A DNA stretch of 48,320 nucleotides from Ichthyobacteriaceae bacterium (GTDB lineage: Bacteria > Bacteroidota > Bacteroidia > Flavobacteriales > JADGDT01). A program made the position numbers and the translations under genes. The DNA is taken from the NCBI GenBank assembly GCA_016744755.1, contig JADGDT010000013.1, positions 1 through 48,320 of the forward strand, given 5' to 3'. The notes beneath the pieces are model-generated. The model saw only the letters and a program-made list of their open reading frames with translations, was not told where the DNA came from and searched no databases. Below are positions 9,241 to 18,793 of this stretch, in pieces (position 1 is the first letter of the stretch; the number at the start of each line of letters is the position of its first letter).

Positions 9241-12200
9241 TGTTTCTACAAATATTATAAGAGATGAGGATGCTAATCTAAACTACATTGTAACAAAAAA
9301 TGCTAGTGAAAATTTTAACCTTATTGCTTCAAATTACAGACAAAATAATAAGTTTCAAGCTATAATTGGATCTTATGGCACTGGTAAATCGTCTTTTTTA
9401 TGGGCATTTGAGAAGAACATAAAGGGTAAACGTAATTACTTTAGTTCTTTGGCAGAAAGTTATCCTGGAATCAAAACTGCCAAGTTTATTAAAATAATAG
9501 GAGAATATAAGTCTATCTCTCATTCCTTAGCTAAAGTTTTGCTTATTGATGAAGATAAGGAAAATATTGAGGAAAAAGTATTAGACAAATTATCTAAGGC
9601 TATAAAAGCAAACTGGAAAAAGAAAGCTGTCACTGTTTTAATAATTGATGAGTTTGGTAAATTTCTAGAGTATGCAGTGAAGAATAATCCTGATAAAGAA
9701 GTATATTTTATTCAGTTATTAGCTGAGTTCTTTAATAACTCAAAGCAAACAGCATTATCAATATCTAGTTTACATCAAAATTTTTCTTCTTACGGACAAT
9801 CTCTAAATGATGAGCAATTCAAAGAATGGGAAAAAGTAAAAGGTAGGTTAAAAGAAGTAGCCTTTAATGAACCGATAGATCAACTATTATTTTTTGCATC
9901 TAAAAAAAATAAATTTGAAAATATCAAATTAAAAGGGCAACAAAGAGAATTATTTAATACAATACTTGACCACAACGTTTCAGATAAAAAACAGACAATT
10001 GATTTAGAACTTGCAGAATCCTTGCTTCCAATGGATTATATATCTGCAGAAATAATTGCTAAATCTTTACAACGCTACGGACAAAATGAAAGATCCCTCT
10101 TTTCATTTCTAGATATAGATGAAAGCTACTCTTTCAAGAGGTTTTACAACAAAGCAGAAGAACCTGCAAATAATGATGTATACAACCTTAATATGGTTTT
10201 TGACTATATTCTAGAACACTACTATTTTGTAATATCGTCTAATACGAATTCCGACCTTACAATGTGGAATTCCATCAAATCAGCACTCGATCAAGTTGAT
10301 ACTAGATTAAATGATAATCACGTAATTGATGGCCGACAAATAGTAAAAACTATTGGACTATTAAATATATTCTCTAATGCTGGAGCAAACATTAATAAAG
10401 TGTTTATTGAGAAATATGCTAAACTAGCTTTAGGTATAAATAACGCTAATGAAATAATATCTGAACTAGTAAATCAGAAAATAATATCTTATAAAGATTT
10501 TAAGCATAAGTATGTTTTTGTTGATTGGACAGATATTAATATAGATCACGAATTACAGAATGCAGATGTTAGAGATGTTATAAATATAGCTGACCGTATT
10601 TCAGAAATAGAAGAGTTTAATCCAGTACTTGTAAAAAGTGAATATTTTAGAACAGGAACACCACGTTTGTTTGAATATAGTTTTACTGATAGTCCAATAA
10701 CTGAAGTTCCAGATTCGAAAGACGGTATAATAAATTATATATTATCTGAAGACAAAATTAAAATTGAAAACTATAATCAACCGATATTATATGCAGTTTT
10801 TAATAATACAACTGACATTATTGGAGCTTTCAATGATATAGACAGGGCCTTATATGTAAAAGGTAACAACTTGCAAGATAGATCTGCAGTAAAGGAACTT
10901 GAGGAACGAATTTTTTACAGCACCAAAAACCTTAAGAGTATTTTAGTTGATGATGTCTATTTTAATGATAACATTAAATGGCACTATGCTGGAAAAGAAC
11001 AAAAAATAGGTAATCGGCTGGAATTTAACAGGTTATTAAATAAGGTATTATCTGATAACTATAGACATTCACCTATTCTGAAAAGTGAATTAGTAAATAA
11101 AAGTAAAATTAGTACTCCTATTTCTACAGCACGTAAAAACCTAATTACACAATTAATAAATAATAGAGAAAAATATAATATTGGCTTTGATGCTGATAAG
11201 TTCCCTCCGGAGAAGACAATTTATCTATCGCTAATTAAAAAGACAGGTATTCACCGTTTCAATAAGAAAAATAATTCTTTTGAACTTGGAGAACCAAACT
11301 TCAAAGGGAATGACGAGATAATAAATAGCTTTAAATACCTATGGAATACTTCTACAGTTTTTTTAGAAAATTCTAAAAAAGGGAAGTTAAGTGTTAAATC
11401 ATTTGCAGAAACACTTGCAAAAGAACCTTTGAAATTAAAACAAGGTTTAATAGATTTCTGGATACCATTATTCCTTATTACAAAAAAAGACGAATATGCC
11501 CTTTTCAACGAGAATGGTTATATCCCAAATATAGATACACAAGTTTTTGATGTGATGTATAAGTCACCACAAAAATTCTTTGTGAAAGGTTTTGATGTAA
11601 GCGGTATTAAGCTCGAAGTATTTAATAAATATAAAAGTATTTTAGATCAGAGTAAATCAGAATTACCGTCGGAAAAAGATTTTATTAATACTATTAAACC
11701 ATTTATTTTATTTGTTAGAGCATTACCTGAATATTCACTAAGAACAAGTAATTTATCGCAACAATCTATAGATTTAAGAGAAGCCATAAAAAATGCTAAA
11801 GATCCTGAAAAAGCATTTTTTGAAGAGTTTCCTAAAGCTTTAAACTATTCTGAGGCATTACAATCTGGGGATTCAAAAATGCTTAAAGGGTTTGTAGAAA
11901 AAATGGAAACTTCTATAATGGAGATTCGTGGTAGCTATGATAATTTGATTGACAGGTTTGAAGATGTTGTTATCTCAACTCTAAAAACTAAGAAAAAGGA
12001 TTTTGAAAAATATCAATCATTATTAAATAAAAATTTAAAGACAATTGATTCAAGTATTCTTAATCCAAAATTAAGAAGCTTAAAAAATAACTGTGTAGCT
12101 CCCAAAACAGAAAGGAAAGCTTTTTTAGAAGGAATAGCATTTGCTGTACTGGGGAAAGCCATGAATAAAATTAATGACCATGAAGAATTAATGCTTCATA

Positions 12201-12460
12201 AAGAATTTTCAAAAAACTATAGCCACTTATTAGATCTAGTAAAAGTTCATGAATTAAAAGCGTCAAATAAAGACTCAGAGGTCTATGGAATTAATATATT
12301 CGATGCCGATGGTAAAGAAAAAAAACATCGAGTGGTTATTGCTAACGAAAAAATAGCAACTTTAAACGAAGAAGTTAAAAATATTAATTCTAGCTTTAAC
12401 GGAATAGATAAGGATTTGAGAAGAGCAGTGTTAATAGAATTGCTAAAGCAAGATATATAA
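9227..12460 (+). CDS. sspC: Large P-loop ATPase, SspC-like
   Basis: IIGSYGTGKSSFLWAFEKNI Walker A, VTVLIIDEFGKFLEYA Walker B; overlaps sspB-like ORF by 14 nt. Confidence 0.78.
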   Translation: MQDFNVSTNIIRDEDANLNYIVTKNASENFNLIASNYRQNNKFQAIIGSYGTGKSSFLWAFEKNIKGKRNYFSSLAESYPGIKTAKFIKIIGEYKSISHSLAKVLLIDEDKENIEEKVLDKLSKAIKANWKKKAVTVLIIDEFGKFLEYAVKNNPDKEVYFIQLLAEFFNNSKQTALSISSLHQNFSSYGQSLNDEQFKEWEKVKGRLKEVAFNEPIDQLLFFASKKNKFENIKLKGQQRELFNTILDHNVSDKKQTIDLELAESLLPMDYISAEIIAKSLQRYGQNERSLFSFLDIDESYSFKRFYNKAEEPANNDVYNLNMVFDYILEHYYFVISSNTNSDLTMWNSIKSALDQVDTRLNDNHVIDGRQIVKTIGLLNIFSNAGANINKVFIEKYAKLALGINNANEIISELVNQKIISYKDFKHKYVFVDWTDINIDHELQNADVRDVINIADRISEIEEFNPVLVKSEYFRTGTPRLFEYSFTDSPITEVPDSKDGIINYILSEDKIKIENYNQPILYAVFNNTTDIIGAFNDIDRALYVKGNNLQDRSAVKELEERIFYSTKNLKSILVDDVYFNDNIKWHYAGKEQKIGNRLEFNRLLNKVLSDNYRHSPILKSELVNKSKISTPISTARKNLITQLINNREKYNIGFDADKFPPEKTIYLSLIKKTGIHRFNKKNNSFELGEPNFKGNDEIINSFKYLWNTSTVFLENSKKGKLSVKSFAETLAKEPLKLKQGLIDFWIPLFLITKKDEYALFNENGYIPNIDTQVFDVMYKSPQKFFVKGFDVSGIKLEVFNKYKSILDQSKSELPSEKDFINTIKPFILFVRALPEYSLRTSNLSQQSIDLREAIKNAKDPEKAFFEEFPKALNYSEALQSGDSKMLKGFVEKMETSIMEIRGSYDNLIDRFEDVVISTLKTKKKDFEKYQSLLNKNLKTIDSSILNPKLRSLKNNCVAPKTERKAFLEGIAFAVLGKAMNKINDHEELMLHKEFSKNYSHLLDLVKVHELKASNKDSEVYGINIFDADGKEKKHRVVIANEKIATLNEEVKNINSSFNGIDKDLRRAVLIELLKQDI

Positions 12461-12462
12461 TA

Positions 12463-13632
12463 ATGTCAGACGTAAAACATGTAATAGGAATTTCAGGAGG
12501 TAAAGATAGTTGTGCATTGGCAATATATCTTAATAAGTTGTATCCAGAAATGGATTTCACTTATTATTCTGCGGATACTGGTAGAGAGCTTTCAGAAACT
12601 TATACTCTTATAGAGCAGTTAGAAATTGAACTTGGAGTAAAGGTTGATACATTAGAACCTATTGATTTTAAAAATCAGAACTTAGAAAGTGTTTTCGATT
12701 TCTACCTACAGCAATACGACAATTACTTACCTTCTACTAATGCTAGGTGGTGCACTAAAAGAATGAAGTTAGATCCATTCGAAAAATGGATAAAAGATAC
12801 TCCTACTATCTCTTATGTAGGTATTAGAGGAGATGAAGATAGAGAAGGATACATCTCTACAAAACCACATATACAATCTATATTTCCTTTCCGAAAAAAC
12901 ATATGGAGTGTTGATGTAATTAAACTTTTATTTAATGCTGAGTTTGAATTTGTAAAGGAATTATACACTAAGCATTTATCAGGAGATAAACTTGAGAATG
13001 TACTTACTCTACTTGATAGAAGGTTGAATTTTGCCTTTAATAGAGATAAAAAAGTTGATGCTTTATTAAATATAGATATAAAAGCATTCAATAAAGTAGT
13101 ATTTGACTTTCTAAAAACAACAGAATTACCAGTGGGAAAATTAGATTATTTTCCATTGATAGAGAATGATGATATTGTTATTAGACAAGATGTATTCGAT
13201 ATTATTGAAGATAGTGCTGTTGATTTACCCGCATACTATAAACCTTTACCATACGAAGTAGATGGAGAGAAAGGACAGTATAACCGTAGTCGTTCAGGCT
13301 GTTTCTTCTGTTTCTATCAGCAGAAAATTGAATGGGTATGGTTGCTAGAACAACATCCAGTCCTTTTCAAAAAAGCAATGGAATACGAGAAGGAAGGTTA
13401 TAACTGGGTAGAGACAGAAAGTCTTGCTGAACTTTCAAATCCAGAGAGAGTAGAGTCTATAAAACGAGAGCATCTTAAGAGGATGAAACGTAAATATAAA
13501 AACTTGAAAAAGGATACCGACTGGCAAGACGATATCCTTGGTGTAAATAAAGTTAAAGACACAAACAACCCACAATGGCTCAACGAACTTGAAGATGCCG
13601 AAGGTGATGGTTGTGCTAGTTGTTTTATATGA
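12463..13632 (+). CDS. sspD: PP-loop ATP pyrophosphatase / PAPS reductase-like (DndC/SspD-like)
   Basis: VIGISGGKDSCALAIYL PP-loop; RWCTKRMK; SGCFFCFYQQKIEWVWLLEQHP Cys motif. Confidence 0.85.
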   Translation: MSDVKHVIGISGGKDSCALAIYLNKLYPEMDFTYYSADTGRELSETYTLIEQLEIELGVKVDTLEPIDFKNQNLESVFDFYLQQYDNYLPSTNARWCTKRMKLDPFEKWIKDTPTISYVGIRGDEDREGYISTKPHIQSIFPFRKNIWSVDVIKLLFNAEFEFVKELYTKHLSGDKLENVLTLLDRRLNFAFNRDKKVDALLNIDIKAFNKVVFDFLKTTELPVGKLDYFPLIENDDIVIRQDVFDIIEDSAVDLPAYYKPLPYEVDGEKGQYNRSRSGCFFCFYQQKIEWVWLLEQHPVLFKKAMEYEKEGYNWVETESLAELSNPERVESIKREHLKRMKRKYKNLKKDTDWQDDILGVNKVKDTNNPQWLNELEDAEGDGCASCFI

Positions 13633-13636
13633 GAAA

Positions 13637-15835
13637 CTAGATTAATGATCCTAATTCTCCATTAATAGCATTTCTTAAATTATCAAACCTTGTACTGATT
13701 ATTCTGCTATAAACATCATCCCATTCTTCTCCAGTTTGGATAGAATAATCAGTGGGATTGGGTAAGAAATAATTATGAATAATTGCACCTTCATTAAATT
13801 CACCTCCAATTTGTTCTAAGTATCTATTAGGTGACATATCACTTATTATCATATTTGCACCTTCTGAAATTAATGCCCTATTTAAAGCACAGTTTAAAAT
13901 ATGACCTTTTTCTCCTCTTAAATCTCTTGATGTTTGTCCTATAAGTGTAGCTTGCCCTAAGGGAAATATATGGTGATCATTTATCTTGTTTTTATAACTT
14001 ATATCGCCAATAATCCTATTAGTGCTAGAGTCAGCTAAAGCCCAGGCTCTTAATCTAAAATTATCGCTACTAAAATCTATAGGTATTGTAGATAATACGT
14101 ATTGTAAAATGGCATCATAAGTAGAACTTTCGTTTCTCCTAATTATAGATTCATACGAAGTGTATTCTGTATGATTAAAAATTTCATTACGCCTTTCGTT
14201 TATATTTCCAATATCATTATTATTAACTATAAATGAATACAAATTTTTGATTTCATTTATGGATTTTTGATTTTGGTTATTATGAAAATATCCACTAAAA
14301 AATGAAGACCAATACCAAAATTCAATTCTATTTAGAACTTCTTCATCGTTCCAGCTATCATCATCTTTCAATATATAGGCAATTGGCAGTAAAAATAATT
14401 TATATGGAAAATCTTTTGCTTTAATAACACCTAAACGTACTTGTGCAAATGTTAATGCTCTATGTACAGATTTAACAGCATCTTCTAGATTTTCCTCAAT
14501 ATCTTCCGCTGATAGTTCAAATAATCGGGATGTTTTTTCAATGCCAGGTGTTATTTGTTCAATACTTCGATAATCTGAATGAGCAAAAATAGATAGCATT
14601 TTTAATGTTTCGGTCTTAAAAGTACCTACAGGATAATCGTTTTCATTAATAATATCCATATTAAACAGATTAATAGTACTTGGTCTGATATTGACTGGAA
14701 TTTGTGAAACAAGAGTATTAGGAAGAAGATCATCATTAAAGTTATTGACAAACTCTTTAATCGTTAAAGATAAGTTTTTAGGTAGATTATTGTCATCGTG
14801 ATTTTGGGCATACTTTGCAACAATTAAATCGTAATCATCCAATTTTACACCTCCCATATTCAGTTCTTGAAAAATAGGTATAGCTCTTCTTAAATCATCT
14901 GTTTCAAAAGAATATATTGTGAAATTTTCTATTACCTCCCTTAAGAAGTCTAATACATCTCTTACCCATGTAGTTTTTAATCTCTCCCATAATTCATTTA
15001 TTATATTATTGTCAATGTTTTCATCTAACAATACCTGATCATAATCTACAGTACTTAACAAAGCTATTAAATCTTCATTGTCAGTATATTCTTCTTTCAA
15101 ATATTCTATTTGTTGTCCAGCAAGAAGACGTATAGTTCTACCTAGTATCCCATTGTGGTTAACTCCGTCAAATAAATCAGTTTTTATCCTATATAATGGG
15201 ATTAACTTATTAGCTTTAAAATACTCAGCTGAATTAGTTTCAAAATTGTTGTCATTTATAAGATCATGATTAAACCTATAGTAGGGAGAATATGCATGAT
15301 CTGATCTATGTAAATTAGTGTTAAAATTATAGTTTGTAAAAACATCTTTAATATCTTCAGGTTCCTTTTCATTTAGAATTTCTCTATTGAAATGCAACTT
15401 TTTATATCCAAAAAAATCATATATAGAGCTATCATCCCTTTCAGGTAGTTTAATAAACCACCTATGCTTTAAAGCTTTACTTGTTTCTCCTAATGTTTGA
15501 GTTATTGATGTTACATCATCAGAATCTTCATACATATCATTGAAAGCATAATAGAGTGTCGTTAAACGTTGCTGTCCATCTAATAAAAACTTACACGATT
15601 CATCTGTATTTGCTATAATTTGTCTATTTCGGCCAGCTTCCTTACTTGCAAAGTTTCTCTTTATTCCGTTTAAGAATAAAATAGAACCTATTGGGAAATC
15701 TAAAAAAGCTGATGCTAGTAATTTTCCTTGCCTCTTGTAGTCCCAAATAAAGTTTCTTTGGAAATTTGGAAGAAGTATATTCTGTTGATTAAAACTCTCA
15801 AAAACATTTAAAAGTCTATTTTCTTCTGGTCTCAT
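13637..15835 (-). CDS. sspE: DUF262-DUF1524 (GmrSD/SspE-like) nuclease
   Basis: LLPNFQRNFIW, FLLDGQQRLTTLY (DGQQR motif), C-terminal NDHHIFPLG...LNCALNRALIS HNH/DUF1524. Confidence 0.8.
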   Translation of the reverse strand: MRPEENRLLNVFESFNQQNILLPNFQRNFIWDYKRQGKLLASAFLDFPIGSILFLNGIKRNFASKEAGRNRQIIANTDESCKFLLDGQQRLTTLYYAFNDMYEDSDDVTSITQTLGETSKALKHRWFIKLPERDDSSIYDFFGYKKLHFNREILNEKEPEDIKDVFTNYNFNTNLHRSDHAYSPYYRFNHDLINDNNFETNSAEYFKANKLIPLYRIKTDLFDGVNHNGILGRTIRLLAGQQIEYLKEEYTDNEDLIALLSTVDYDQVLLDENIDNNIINELWERLKTTWVRDVLDFLREVIENFTIYSFETDDLRRAIPIFQELNMGGVKLDDYDLIVAKYAQNHDDNNLPKNLSLTIKEFVNNFNDDLLPNTLVSQIPVNIRPSTINLFNMDIINENDYPVGTFKTETLKMLSIFAHSDYRSIEQITPGIEKTSRLFELSAEDIEENLEDAVKSVHRALTFAQVRLGVIKAKDFPYKLFLLPIAYILKDDDSWNDEEVLNRIEFWYWSSFFSGYFHNNQNQKSINEIKNLYSFIVNNNDIGNINERRNEIFNHTEYTSYESIIRRNESSTYDAILQYVLSTIPIDFSSDNFRLRAWALADSSTNRIIGDISYKNKINDHHIFPLGQATLIGQTSRDLRGEKGHILNCALNRALISEGANMIISDMSPNRYLEQIGGEFNEGAIIHNYFLPNPTDYSIQTGEEWDDVYSRIISTRFDNLRNAINGELGSLI

Positions 15836-15879
15836 ATTATTATAATTATTATTATGTATCTATTCAGCTAGGTAAATAG

Positions 15880-16392
15880 TTACCCAACAACAAAATCCAT
15901 AAACCCAGTCGGATTTAAGAAATAGTTTGGTTTGTCTTCTATTTGTTCCTGAATCATCGTGAGCCCACCGTTTGTATAAGACTCCATTGTTAGCATAAGT
16001 TTACTTACTGCTTCTTTTTCTGTCAATTCTCCTTTATCAAGAGCAATTAAGTCTAGGTCTGTTTTAGCTACTAAAGCCATAAAAATATATTCTTGTATTT
16101 TAGTAAAGTCTTGACGGTTCAGAGATCTACCTTTACTTCCCCAATTCATAATTTCATGACTAAAATTTACTCTCTTTTGACCTTCCTTTATTGGTAGTAG
16201 CTCATTATTATATAATCCTAAGAAGAAAGCATAAATATATAGCTCATAATTACTTGCAAAGTGCTTACCAAAGTTTATTCTTTTTGTTTCCGAGCCTCCA
16301 AATTTTTGAGATAATGAATCAAATAATGGTTTCCTAAATTCTTCACTGTAGTTAGGAATTTTTGTCTTCCAGGTATCAAATAATCTTTTCAT
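15880..16392 (-). CDS. Hypothetical protein (170 aa) in SspFGH-like operon
   Basis: Tightly packed with upstream ATPase gene (2-nt gap). Confidence 0.75.
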   Translation of the reverse strand: MKRLFDTWKTKIPNYSEEFRKPLFDSLSQKFGGSETKRINFGKHFASNYELYIYAFFLGLYNNELLPIKEGQKRVNFSHEIMNWGSKGRSLNRQDFTKIQEYIFMALVAKTDLDLIALDKGELTEKEAVSKLMLTMESYTNGGLTMIQEQIEDKPNYFLNPTGFMDFVVG

Positions 16393-16394
16393 AA

Positions 16395-18536
16395 TTATAG
16401 TTGCATTACTTTAGAGTTAATTGTACTAAGCTTTTTACTATCAAAAGGTCTTTCTAGTTTTACCCACATCGCCTTACTTCGTTTTACCTTATCAAATTCT
16501 GGTTTTATAAATAAATTGCTATTAGCATCAGTCCCAATAAAGTCTTTGGTTAGTAATATTATTTGCTTCTTTGTACTTGAAATAATATTTAAAAATTCAC
16601 CTGTTTTCGTTTCTCCAAATGATGAAGTTGGAGCATCAAATATTAATGGATAACTCTCATCATGACTTCCCTCAGCAAGTTTTGAAATAGCAAATAAAAT
16701 TGAAATGTGCATAGATGTGAGTAGGGATTGATTAGGGTTATGAAATTTATTATCACCCTCATATAAATCTACGCTCAATCTTATTTTTGAGCTTGAAATA
16801 TTTCTTTTTGCAAACTCTATACGCCCAGTAAATGCCCCTTTGTTAATACTAACAAAAAACTCATTAGATTTATCTTGTAAAATCTTGATAAACTGATCAA
16901 ATTTATACTCCTTAGTATCTTTAAAAATACTCTCAAGATCCTTAACAATATCACGCGATTTTATTAAAAATGAGTTTGCAGACTTTAGATCAATATTCTT
17001 CTTCTCTACAGTATACTTAGATAAATTTTGTTTTTCCAAGTTAAGATCTGCTAACAGATGGCCTTTATTCTTATTAATTTTAGTAATATCCCCCTGCCAA
17101 TTATTATAATTATCTAGTACATCACCAAGTTTATCCTTACCTATAGATGAAGAACCAATGATCTTATTTATCTCGTCTTTTTCTTTTTCAATTTTCACCC
17201 TAATTAGTTCAACCTCACTTTTACGTTTGTTATTGAATTCTAATTGCTCTTTAATTGTCTTTTCAACACTTCTAAGGCCTTTTAAATTATCATTATTTTG
17301 ATTCGCTAGATTCGTTAATTCCGAAATATAATCTTTAATAAAGAGTACTTCTTCTATTTCATCTATAGGTTCCTGCTTTTCTATATATTCATTTAACCTA
17401 TCTACCATGTACTTATATGCCTTAGACCCTTCCTTTGCAGGCCTGCCACAAACTTTACAGAATTCTTCTTTAATTAACTCCTGCATAGTGCTTTTATCAG
17501 GTACATTAAAAGGTAATGGAATGGTATCGCTTAACAATTCTGAAACGGCACTTAATGCTCCCTGCTTTCTTCCTATTTCTTTATCAAACTCAGACTGAAT
17601 AATTCTTTTTTCAAATCCATAATTTTGAATTTTAGCTTGAAATTGATTAAATATTGTTTCAAAATCTTTCAATATCCAACTTCTATCAAATAGATATGTG
17701 GTGTATTCATCTTTAACAACACTTATTTCCCTCCTTTCATCCTCTTCAAGTTTACTAATTCTAGTATTGACTACTTCTAAAGCTGTTGCATTGTCAACAT
17801 ACTTCTTAGCGTTTTCGATTAGACCTTCAGTTTTATCAATTTCTTCATCAAAATCAGACAGGTCTTTTTCAAATCCATTTATTCTACGATTAGTTGATGA
17901 AATTTGACTTTCTAGAATCTTATTTTTTTGTTGATTTTTTTTATCAGATGAATAGGACTTTGAAACAGCATCATCTGCTTTCTTAAATAAGAACTCCCCT
18001 GTTGTACTATATTTATCATAATGCTTAGCATCAGAAAAGAGATTAATTAAGTTTATTAACGCATCCTCATTGTTGAAAATATCTAACTCTGATTCTCCTT
18101 TAAAAATCGAGTATTTTCTTATCTCACTTGGAAATATTTGTTTAATCAGTAAATCACCATCAACTCTTGATCTTTCCCCCTTAGAATTTTCTTCAATGCC
18201 TTCAAATCTATTTTCAGTAACTTGAGTTGCTCCAATATTTCTTTTTTGAGCAATGAATGATCTTGACAGTAGTTTGGTATCCCCAAATTGTTCTACCTCT
18301 ATTGAAACACTTACTTTCAACCTTTCTCCAGTATCTATTTCTGATAGTTTTTTAGCTGAGATTAGTTGTTCTAAGTTACGAGAACCTCCGTTTAAAAGCC
18401 ACTCAATAGCTTCTATCAACTTGGTCTTACCTTCTCCATTCTCTCCTAGAACAATATTTAGACCATCACTAAAATTAAATGTGTTACTATCATAATAACA
18501 CATGTAGTTTTCAATTTTAACACTCTTTATTATCAT
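16395..18536 (-). CDS. SMC/DndD-like AAA ATPase with Zn-hook motif (SspFGH-like component)
   Basis: IENYMCYYDSNTFNFSDGLNIVLGENGEGKTKLIEAIEWLL; CKVCGRP hook; YPLIFDAPTSSFGETKTGEFL Walker B. Confidence 0.85.
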   Translation of the reverse strand: MIIKSVKIENYMCYYDSNTFNFSDGLNIVLGENGEGKTKLIEAIEWLLNGGSRNLEQLISAKKLSEIDTGERLKVSVSIEVEQFGDTKLLSRSFIAQKRNIGATQVTENRFEGIEENSKGERSRVDGDLLIKQIFPSEIRKYSIFKGESELDIFNNEDALINLINLFSDAKHYDKYSTTGEFLFKKADDAVSKSYSSDKKNQQKNKILESQISSTNRRINGFEKDLSDFDEEIDKTEGLIENAKKYVDNATALEVVNTRISKLEEDERREISVVKDEYTTYLFDRSWILKDFETIFNQFQAKIQNYGFEKRIIQSEFDKEIGRKQGALSAVSELLSDTIPLPFNVPDKSTMQELIKEEFCKVCGRPAKEGSKAYKYMVDRLNEYIEKQEPIDEIEEVLFIKDYISELTNLANQNNDNLKGLRSVEKTIKEQLEFNNKRKSEVELIRVKIEKEKDEINKIIGSSSIGKDKLGDVLDNYNNWQGDITKINKNKGHLLADLNLEKQNLSKYTVEKKNIDLKSANSFLIKSRDIVKDLESIFKDTKEYKFDQFIKILQDKSNEFFVSINKGAFTGRIEFAKRNISSSKIRLSVDLYEGDNKFHNPNQSLLTSMHISILFAISKLAEGSHDESYPLIFDAPTSSFGETKTGEFLNIISSTKKQIILLTKDFIGTDANSNLFIKPEFDKVKRSKAMWVKLERPFDSKKLSTINSKVMQL

Positions 18537-18793
18537 TATGCAGTTGTATTTAAGTGTTGCGTAATTAATCTATGTATTGTTTGATCAGAGTCTCTCTTCT
18601 CTTTTTCAGAGGCATCAACAATTAATCCAATAGCTTTAATTATTGGGATGTTTGAACTTAAGGACTGCCTTAATGTAATATTTAAGTCATCATCTGATAA
18701 TTTGTATTTGCTTTTCAGTACATCATGTTCTAAAAAACTTTTAAATATGTCATCTTTCCTTGCCATAATCTTTATTCTAGTTATCTTTTTCAA
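18536..18793 (-). CDS. Small hypothetical protein; start may be internal Met at 18766
   Basis: Sits between and overlaps flanking operon genes; MARKDDIFKSFLEHD... alternative start. Confidence 0.65.
   Translation of the reverse strand: MKKITRIKIMARKDDIFKSFLEHDVLKSKYKLSDDDLNITLRQSLSSNIPIIKAIGLIVDASEKEKRDSDQTIHRLITQHLNTTA

Noticed and set aside
8353-13632. BREX-like (type 4, PAPS-reductase containing) interpretation of the P-loop ATPase + PP-loop genes
   Set aside because: No PglZ, PglX or BrxL-like ORF is present; DUF4007, cysteine desulfurase and DUF262-DUF1524 fit Ssp better
7146-18536. Classical Dnd (double-strand PT) system
   Set aside because: No DndB or DndE-like ORF seen; DUF4007 protein and SspE-like effector point to Ssp. 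The SMC-like ATPase is only generically DndD-like
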